Shown here in pieces: positions 7,718 to 12,057 of a DNA stretch of 12,057 nucleotides (within the stretch, counting starts at the first letter, position 1; every line of letters begins with the position of its first letter). Below the pieces are notes generated by a model, which saw only the letters and a list, made by a program, of their open reading frames with translations, was not told the origin of the DNA and did not search any database. The position numbers and the translations under genes are program-made. The stretch covers positions 1 through 12,057 of the forward strand of contig CAZABP010000092.1 in assembly GCA_964483245.1 (NCBI GenBank), written 5' to 3'. Origin of the DNA: CAZABP01 sp964483245 (lineage in GTDB: Bacteria > Planctomycetota > UBA1135 > UBA2386).

Positions 7718-8748
7718 CCGCCGCGGCGCTGACCGCCGCCGATGACGCAGCCCTGGCCGAGCTCGTCGCCGGCGCCGGCGGCAAGCCGTTCCAGGCCCGC
7801 CAGCTCGCGCACTGGATCTACCGGCACGGCGCCCGCTCGCTGGCCGACTGCCGCAACCTGCCGGCGGCGCTGCGCGAGCGGCTGGCCGAGGTGCCGGTGC
7901 GCGGCTCGCAGGTCGAGACCAGCGAGTTCGCGGCCGACGGCACCGAGAAGCTGCTGCTCCGGCTGGCCGACGGCGAGACGGTCGAGTGCGTGCTGATCCC
8001 CGAGCCGGAACGGACCACGCTGTGCATCTCGACTCAGGTCGGCTGCCCGGTCGGCTGCATCTTCTGCGCCTCGGGACTGCAAGGAGTCCGGCGCAACCTC
8101 GGCCCCGGCGAGATCGTCGACCAGGTGCTGCACGCGCGTGACCGGCTCGCGTCCGGCCGCAAGCTGACCAACCTGGTCGTCATGGGGATCGGCGAGCCGA
8201 TGCTGAATCTCGAGGCACTGCTGCCGGCGCTGGAGCGGATCCATGACCCGGAGGGGATCGGTCTCGGCGCACGCCGGATCACGGTGAGCACGTCCGGGTA
8301 TCCGGACCGGATCCTGCGCTTCGCGCAGGCGCCCCATGCCTACAACCTCGCGGTCTCGCTGCACGCCGCCGAGGACGGACTGCGCCGGCGGCTCGTGCCG
8401 ACGGCGCGTGCTTCCGTCGCCGAGATCGTCGCCGCGGCGCAGGCGTTCCAGCGCCACAAGGGACGCGAAGTCACGTTCGAGATCGTGCTGCTGCGCGGAG
8501 TGAACGACCGCGCCATCGATGCGCAGGCGCTGGTGAGCCGCCTGCGCGGGATCCCGTGCACGGTCAACCTGATCGCGTGGAACCCGGTCGACGAGATCCC
8601 GGATCTGCGCCGCCCGTCGCCACCCGAAGTCGAGCGGTTCGCCGCTGCGTTGCGTGCGGGCGGACTCAACGTCACCGTGCGCCGCCAGCGCGGCGCCGAC
8701 CGCAGCGCTGCCTGCGGTCAGCTCCGGATCCGCGCCGCGGCGCCGTAG
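7714..8748 (+). CDS. rlmN: Dual-specificity 23S rRNA / tRNA adenine-C2 methyltransferase RlmN
   Basis: RlmN is a radical-SAM enzyme that methylates C2 of A2503 in 23S rRNA and of A37 in some tRNAs, via a methylated cysteine intermediate. The 344 residues are slightly short for the family. The radical-SAM cluster motif is Cys111-x3-Cys115-x2-Cys118 in 'VGCPVGCIFCASG'. 'VVMGIGEPMLN' is the SAM-binding GEP motif, followed by 'RRITVSTSGY' and 'NLAVSLHA'. The acceptor cysteine is Cys334 in 'SAACGQL'. Retention of the GEPMLN and ACGQL contexts fits RlmN; Cfr is the related alternative that methylates C8, and nothing here favours it. The GTG start at 7714 overlaps the clpX TGA as GTGA, implying translational coupling. 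The nearby ATG at 7742 is out of frame. Confidence 0.95.
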
Positions 8749-8767
8749 CTGCGCGCTGCGCGCGGCT
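8747..8767. terminator. Hairpin between convergent rlmN and PDZ gene, possible terminator
   Basis: Bases 8747-8755 pair with 8759-8767 over nine positions (one G-T wobble), leaving a three-base loop. The stem starts within the rlmN stop codon and lies 20 bases from the end of the opposing PDZ gene, where a terminator for either strand would be placed. No T-run follows on either side, so it is not a classic intrinsic terminator. A tandem GGATCAGC repeat follows at 8777-8792, with a partial third copy at 8793-8798. Confidence 0.35.
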
Positions 8768-8787
8768 GCCGGGCGTGGATCAGCGGA

Positions 8788-10035
8788 TCAGCGGATCCGG
8801 CGCAGCTTGCCGCCGGACTTCGGCGCGCCTTCGCCCGGCTCCGACTGCGGCGGCGTCGCCGGCTCCTGCGGCTCGGACACGTCCGGCTGCTCGCCCCGAT
8901 CCTTCGGCTCGGCGAGCTCGACGGTCTGCTTGGTGGCGGTGAGCTGCTTGCGCACGCCGCGGCGGTTCACCACCACCTCGACCTTGGCGCCGGCCTCGAC
9001 GCTGGTGAGCGCGTTGCGGACGTCACCGACCGCACCGATCTGCTGGCCCGCGATCTCGAGCAGGATGTCCCCGGACTCGATCCCGAGCGTTGCGGCCAGC
9101 GAGCCCTCGACGATCGACTGCACGTAGAGCCCCTGGTCCGCCGCCAGCCCGAGGAATGCGCGCACTTCGGGTGCGACCTCGGCAACCATGACGCCGAGCC
9201 GGTTCGGATCGTTCGGATCGATCGGCTGCACCGGCGGCTGCGCAGGCCGCGGCTGGGTCACCGGCGGCAGCGCGCCTCGCTGCCGCACGTCGAACTGGAA
9301 CGGGCGGAGCGGCCCGGGCATGTCGAACCCGCGGAACTGCAACCCGCCGCCGAAGTGCCGCTTGGCGATATCGGGGTACTTCGCGCGGAACGACTCCATG
9401 TCCGGCGCCTCGTAGACGTCGGTCTTCTCCTGGCCGTCCTCGACCCGCTTGACCTCGACGCGGACGCCGTCCGGACCGATCTGCATCTGCATCGACTCCC
9501 CCTGGCCCCCCTGCGGGAACGTGCGGAGCTGCTGCATCTGCTCTTCCAGATCGCGGAAGAAGTCGTCGTGGAAGAACCGCCGGCTCGGCACATCGATGCC
9601 GAACTCCCGCTCGAGCTGCCGGAACATCTCGTCGAACTGCTGCTGCATCTCGCGGACGTGGTCGAGCGGCCGCGTGCGCAGGCGCCCTTGACGGTCCGGC
9701 GTGACTTCGACGCGGTCCTCGCGCGCCGGCTGCCGCGTGCGCAGGCGTCCTTCGCTGCTGCCCTCTTCGATCTGCCGCAGCAGCCGTCCGGCCCGCCAAC
9801 GGACCTCGGCATCCGCGTGCTGCTCGGCCGCTTCGCGCAGCGCGTCCGTCGCGCTGGCGCCGAGCTTGCGCAGCTCCTCCTCGGCCGCCCGCCGCTCGCG
9901 GTAGCTCGGGTCGCCGAGCTGCTGGATCAACTCGTTGGGCTTGGGGACTGCCGGCTGCTCGGTCTCCTGGGCCGGAACGCCCGAGGCCAGCAGCGCGGCG
10001 AACGCGAAACAGGATGCGTGCAACAGGTTCTTCAT
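8788..10035 (-). CDS. Secreted HEAT-like and PDZ domain protein of the sigma operon
   Basis: This 415-residue protein starts with a signal peptide: MKNLLHAS, a hydrophobic core, and a cut probably after Ala22 in 'GVPAQ'. Residues 36-89 form a HEAT-like helical pair ('LIQQLGDPSYRERRAAEEELRKLG', 'DAEVRWRAGRLLRQI'). A basic linker (95-125) and a charged, probably coiled helix (127-170, 'HVREMQQQFDEMFRQLEREFG') follow. After a proline-rich stretch (256-276) comes a PDZ domain at about 279-368: 'LGVMVAEVAPEVRAFLGL', 'GLYVQSIVEGSLAATLGIESGDILLEIAGQQI'. The tail is acidic and proline-rich. There is no trypsin-like His-Asp-Ser triad, so it is not DegS or HtrA; it can bind C-termini but not cut. It is third after the sigma and anti-sigma genes, 67 bases after the latter. 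A periplasmic partner for the anti-sigma factor is my inference. ATG 10035 is fixed by the signal peptide. Confidence 0.85.
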   Translation of the reverse strand: MKNLLHASCFAFAALLASGVPAQETEQPAVPKPNELIQQLGDPSYRERRAAEEELRKLGASATDALREAAEQHADAEVRWRAGRLLRQIEEGSSEGRLRTRQPAREDRVEVTPDRQGRLRTRPLDHVREMQQQFDEMFRQLEREFGIDVPSRRFFHDDFFRDLEEQMQQLRTFPQGGQGESMQMQIGPDGVRVEVKRVEDGQEKTDVYEAPDMESFRAKYPDIAKRHFGGGLQFRGFDMPGPLRPFQFDVRQRGALPPVTQPRPAQPPVQPIDPNDPNRLGVMVAEVAPEVRAFLGLAADQGLYVQSIVEGSLAATLGIESGDILLEIAGQQIGAVGDVRNALTSVEAGAKVEVVVNRRGVRKQLTATKQTVELAEPKDRGEQPDVSEPQEPATPPQSEPGEGAPKSGGKLRRIR

Positions 10036-10075
10036 GGCTCGGGCCTGAATACGGATCCGCGAGCAGATTCCTCCG

Positions 10076-10092
10076 GCCGGCGCGGGGCCGGC
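10076..10092. promoter_or_regulatory. Small hairpin between anti-sigma and PDZ genes
   Basis: GCCGGC occurs at 10076-10081 and 10087-10092. Being self-complementary, the two copies can form a six-base stem with loop GCGGG (plus-strand reading). It lies just downstream of the anti-sigma stop in the 67-base spacer. It could modulate how much of the third gene is made, or protect the mRNA end. GC-rich spacers often form such stems by chance. Confidence 0.25.
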
Positions 10093-10102
10093 GGACCGGA
10101 CG

Positions 10103-10789
10103 CTACCGCCCGCTGCTGGCGATCGGATCGGCACCCAGCACTTCGGACAGGAGGCGCTGCTCCTGCTCGCTGAACGACCCGATCGCGGCCTGCTGCGCCA
10201 GCAGCCCCTGCAGCGCGCCGCGGCCGCGGTAGGCCGGGGTCGGGACCTGGCCGGCCGACTCGACCGCGAGCCAATCCGCTGCAGCCGCGTGCGACCGGTA
10301 CAGCGGACGCGACAGCGTGCCGGCATCCTGACCGGACAGACCGACCGGGCGGGTCGCGGGGAAGTCCGCCAGATAGCCGCCGCTGAGCTCGGAGACCTCG
10401 AGCCCGAGGCCGCTCGGCTCATAGCGCAGCGGCACCGGGTCGATGCTGCCGCGGTGGCGGAGACCGAGCGCGAACCCGACCAGCAGGACGGCCGCCGCGG
10501 CCGCAGTCCCCCACCGGCGCCAGCCGCCACGATCGGCGGCGAGGACCGGCTCCGGAATCCGCTCGAGGATCCGCGCGGGCGGATCGGCGAGCGGGTGCTC
10601 GCGATCCAGATCGGCGCGCAGCGACGCCAGTGCGTTGCGGGCAGAAGACAGCGCCGTCAGCTCGCCGCGGCACAGGACGCAGGTGCCGACGTGGGCCCAG
10701 GCTTCGCGCGCCTCCGCGGCCATCAGATCGCCGCCGACCAGCAGCGGCAGGCGATCGCGGAACGTGCGGCAGTCGCGAGCGAGGTTCAT
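10103..10789 (-). CDS. Zinc-finger (zf-HC2) transmembrane anti-sigma factor
   Basis: The protein has 228 aa. The N-terminus carries the ZAS/zf-HC2 pattern: Cys7, then 'HVGTCVLC' giving His33-x3-Cys37-x2-Cys40, a fold that holds ECF sigma factors inactive in the cytoplasm. One membrane helix follows at about 93-110 ('WGTAAAAAVLLVGFALGL'), flanked by arginines on both sides. The remaining roughly 117 residues should face the periplasm; they contain no domain I recognise, only a glutamine-rich helix near the end ('LLAQQAAIGSFSEQEQRLLSEVLG'). Its ATG overlaps the sigma TGA as ATGA, so the two are translationally coupled and made in matched amounts, as expected for a sigma/anti-sigma pair. Release could be by proteolysis or by redox/metal change at the zinc site; the sequence does not decide. 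Confidence 0.88.
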   Translation of the reverse strand: MNLARDCRTFRDRLPLLVGGDLMAAEAREAWAHVGTCVLCRGELTALSSARNALASLRADLDREHPLADPPARILERIPEPVLAADRGGWRRWGTAAAAAVLLVGFALGLRHRGSIDPVPLRYEPSGLGLEVSELSGGYLADFPATRPVGLSGQDAGTLSRPLYRSHAAAADWLAVESAGQVPTPAYRGRGALQGLLAQQAAIGSFSEQEQRLLSEVLGADPIASSGR

Positions 10790-11451
10790 GCCCAGGTTTC
10801 GCCACTGCGGGCGGCGCGGCTCTGCTGCCGCTCCCAGCCCTCGCGGAACAGTTGCCGGCCGCGGTTCAGACGCCAGCGGACGGTCGCGTGCGTGACCTTC
10901 AGGATCGGCGCGATCTCGCGGCAGCTCAGGCCATGGATGTCGCGCAGCACGAGCACGGCGCGGAACTTCGCATCGAGCGAGTCGAGCACGCCCCAGACCT
11001 GCGCCTTCGTCTCGTCCCGCTCCGCTGGTGCTTCGACTTCGTCGCCGGGGGCCGGGATCGAGTCGGCGAACTCATCGAGCCCGGTCGCGCGCGCCGCGCG
11101 CGTGCGGCGCAGGCTGTCGATCGCGAGGTTCGTGACGATCCGATAGAACCAGGTGTAGAAGCTGCGCGAGAAGTCGTAGCTGCGCAGTCCCCGGTGCAGG
11201 CGCACGAATGCTTCCTGCACGACGTCCCGGGCGTCCTCGATCCGCCCGACGACGTGATACGCGATCCAGAACGCGCGCCGGCTGTAGCGTGCCACCAGAT
11301 CGTTGAACGCCTGCTCGTTCCCATCGAGCACGCGTTGCACCAGCTCGGCGTCGGCGACGCCGTCGACTGCCGGGCTCGTGACCGGCAGCGGATCGGGCTC
11401 AGGGCGACGCCGGAACGGAAACGTCATCGATCGGGCTGGTTGGCGGACCAT
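10786..11451 (-). CDS. ECF-type RNA polymerase sigma factor
   Basis: The protein has 221 aa with just sigma region 2 and region 4, the ECF layout. Region 2 spans about 45-118: 'AFNDLVARYSRRAFWIAYHVVG', then 'EDARDVVQEAFVRLHRGL' (core-binding and -10 recognition), then 'FYTWFYRIVTNLAIDSLRR'. A charged linker (about 122-150) follows. Region 4 at about 153-205 ('LDSLDAKFRAVLVLRDIHGLSCREIAPIL', 'THATVRWRLNRGRQLF') holds the helix-turn-helix that reads the -35. ATG 11451 gives the longest form; ATG 11427, eight codons in, is equally possible, and neither has a Shine-Dalgarno site. The gene leads the operon with its anti-sigma factor and the PDZ protein, and follows accA on the same strand after 90 bases. 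A weak ECF-like promoter candidate lies at 11495-11522. Confidence 0.93.
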   Translation of the reverse strand: MVRQPARSMTFPFRRRPEPDPLPVTSPAVDGVADAELVQRVLDGNEQAFNDLVARYSRRAFWIAYHVVGRIEDARDVVQEAFVRLHRGLRSYDFSRSFYTWFYRIVTNLAIDSLRRTRAARATGLDEFADSIPAPGDEVEAPAERDETKAQVWGVLDSLDAKFRAVLVLRDIHGLSCREIAPILKVTHATVRWRLNRGRQLFREGWERQQSRAARSGETWA

Positions 11452-11541
11452 CGCGGGGGCGCGGTGGCCGGGCCGCCGGTCAGGACTGTCGCAGCTTACG
11501 AAGGACGCCGGTCGAGTGTTGGTACCGGATCCGCCGGGCCG

Positions 11542-12057
11542 CTACGCCCGCACCGGCATCCCCATGCCACGGAACTTGGCCAGCCGTTGCTCGAGCAGTT
11601 GCGGGATCGGGATCGCGGCGAGCTCCTGGAGCCAGGCGAGGATCTGCGCCCGGACCGTCTGCACCGTGCCCGGCACGTCGCGGTGCGCCCCGCCGAGCGG
11701 CTCCGGGATCACCTTGTCGACGAGGCCGAGCCGCAGCAGATCGGCGCTGGTCAGGTTCAGGGCTTCGGCCGCCTCGGGGGCCTTCTCGCCGCTCTTCCAC
11801 AGGATCGCGGCGCACCCTTCGGGCGAGATCACCGAGTAGTAGGCGTTCTCGAGGATGCCGACGCGGTCGCCGATCCCGATCCCGAGTGCGCCGCCGGAGC
11901 CACCTTCGCCGATCACGACGACGACGATCGGGACCTTCAGGTCGAACATCTCCAGGATGTTGCGCGCGATCGCGCCGGCCTGGCCGCGCTCTTCGGCGCC
12001 GATGCCAGGGTAGGCACCTGGCGTGTTGATGAACGTCACGATCGGGATCCGCAGCTT
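11542..12057 (-). CDS. accA: Acetyl-CoA carboxylase carboxyltransferase subunit alpha (C-terminal half)
   Basis: AccA, together with AccD, transfers the carboxyl group from carboxybiotin to acetyl-CoA, making malonyl-CoA for fatty acid synthesis. The last 171 of about 320 residues are here; the reading frame runs off the window edge, beginning 'KLRIPIVTFINTPGAYPG'. Hallmarks of the crotonase-fold transferase are 'GAEERGQAGAIARNI', 'VIGEGGSGGALGIGIGD', which forms the oxyanion turns, 'YSVISPEGCAAILWKS' and 'PEPLGGAHRD'. The end 'LAKFRGMGMP' matches the usual short tail. Stop TAG is at 11542-11544. Zinc is carried by AccD, so no cysteines are expected. It lies upstream of the sigma gene on the same strand, and read-through is possible because I see no good terminator between them. 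Confidence 0.97.
   Translation of the reverse strand, partial: KLRIPIVTFINTPGAYPGIGAEERGQAGAIARNILEMFDLKVPIVVVVIGEGGSGGALGIGIGDRVGILENAYYSVISPEGCAAILWKSGEKAPEAAEALNLTSADLLRLGLVDKVIPEPLGGAHRDVPGTVQTVRAQILAWLQELAAIPIPQLLEQRLAKFRGMGMPVRA

Noticed and set aside
8777..8798. Tandem GGATCAGC units as a functional repeat
   Set aside because: Only two and a half copies, partly within the C-terminal codons of the PDZ gene; too short to interpret.
10070..10075. GGAGGA on the minus strand, 30-odd bases before the PDZ start, suggesting an earlier start codon
   Set aside because: The in-frame codons after it include no ATG, GTG or TTG before 10035, and the signal peptide begins exactly at 10035.

Overview
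This is a GC-rich window of about 12 kb from a bacterial chromosome. It is probably a draft or metagenome assembly, because a 10-N gap interrupts clpX. Most of it is conserved housekeeping sequence plus two exported repeat proteins and an ECF sigma operon. The likely source is Planctomycetota. The evidence is an RpoA C-terminal-domain-like end directly before ruvA, a HEAT-like 'LGDPSxxxRxxAEEELRKLG' stretch in an exported PDZ protein, a sigma / zf-HC2 anti-sigma / PDZ gene set, signal peptides ending in 'PAQ', and few Shine-Dalgarno sites. This is inference from gene style, not a placement.

Layout. 1-765 (+): end of an alpha-CTD-like gene, then ruvA nine bases later. 841-2658 (-): mnmG, convergent with ruvA. 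2659-2839: divergent spacer with a repeated 8-mer and a 21-codon ORF of coding-like composition. 2840-4138 (+): exported HEAT/TPR-like protein of unknown function. 4139-7717 (+): protein quality-control block tig, clpP, clpX, with recognisable promoters before tig and clpX. 7714-8748 (+): rlmN, overlapping the clpX stop by four bases. 8749-8787: short convergent spacer with a hairpin. 8788-11451 (-): ECF sigma factor, membrane anti-sigma factor and secreted PDZ protein, in transcription order. 11542-12057 (-): C-terminal half of accA, cut by the window edge.

How the genes fit together. Trigger factor handles nascent chains, and ClpX unfolds substrates for ClpP. The tig and clpX promoters share a nearly identical block at the -10 (CCGCGGCC, then A or T, then AGAATC). 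Both also have a GAATC/GATTC dyad over the presumed start site and an imperfect dyad near the -35, so the two transcripts may be co-regulated. RlmN and MnmG modify rRNA and tRNA. The minus-strand operon looks like a one-component envelope sensing unit: a sigma factor, its single-pass zinc anti-sigma partner and a periplasmic PDZ protein with no protease domain. No mobile element, CRISPR array, tRNA or rRNA was seen, and no intergenic stretch exceeds 300 bases.
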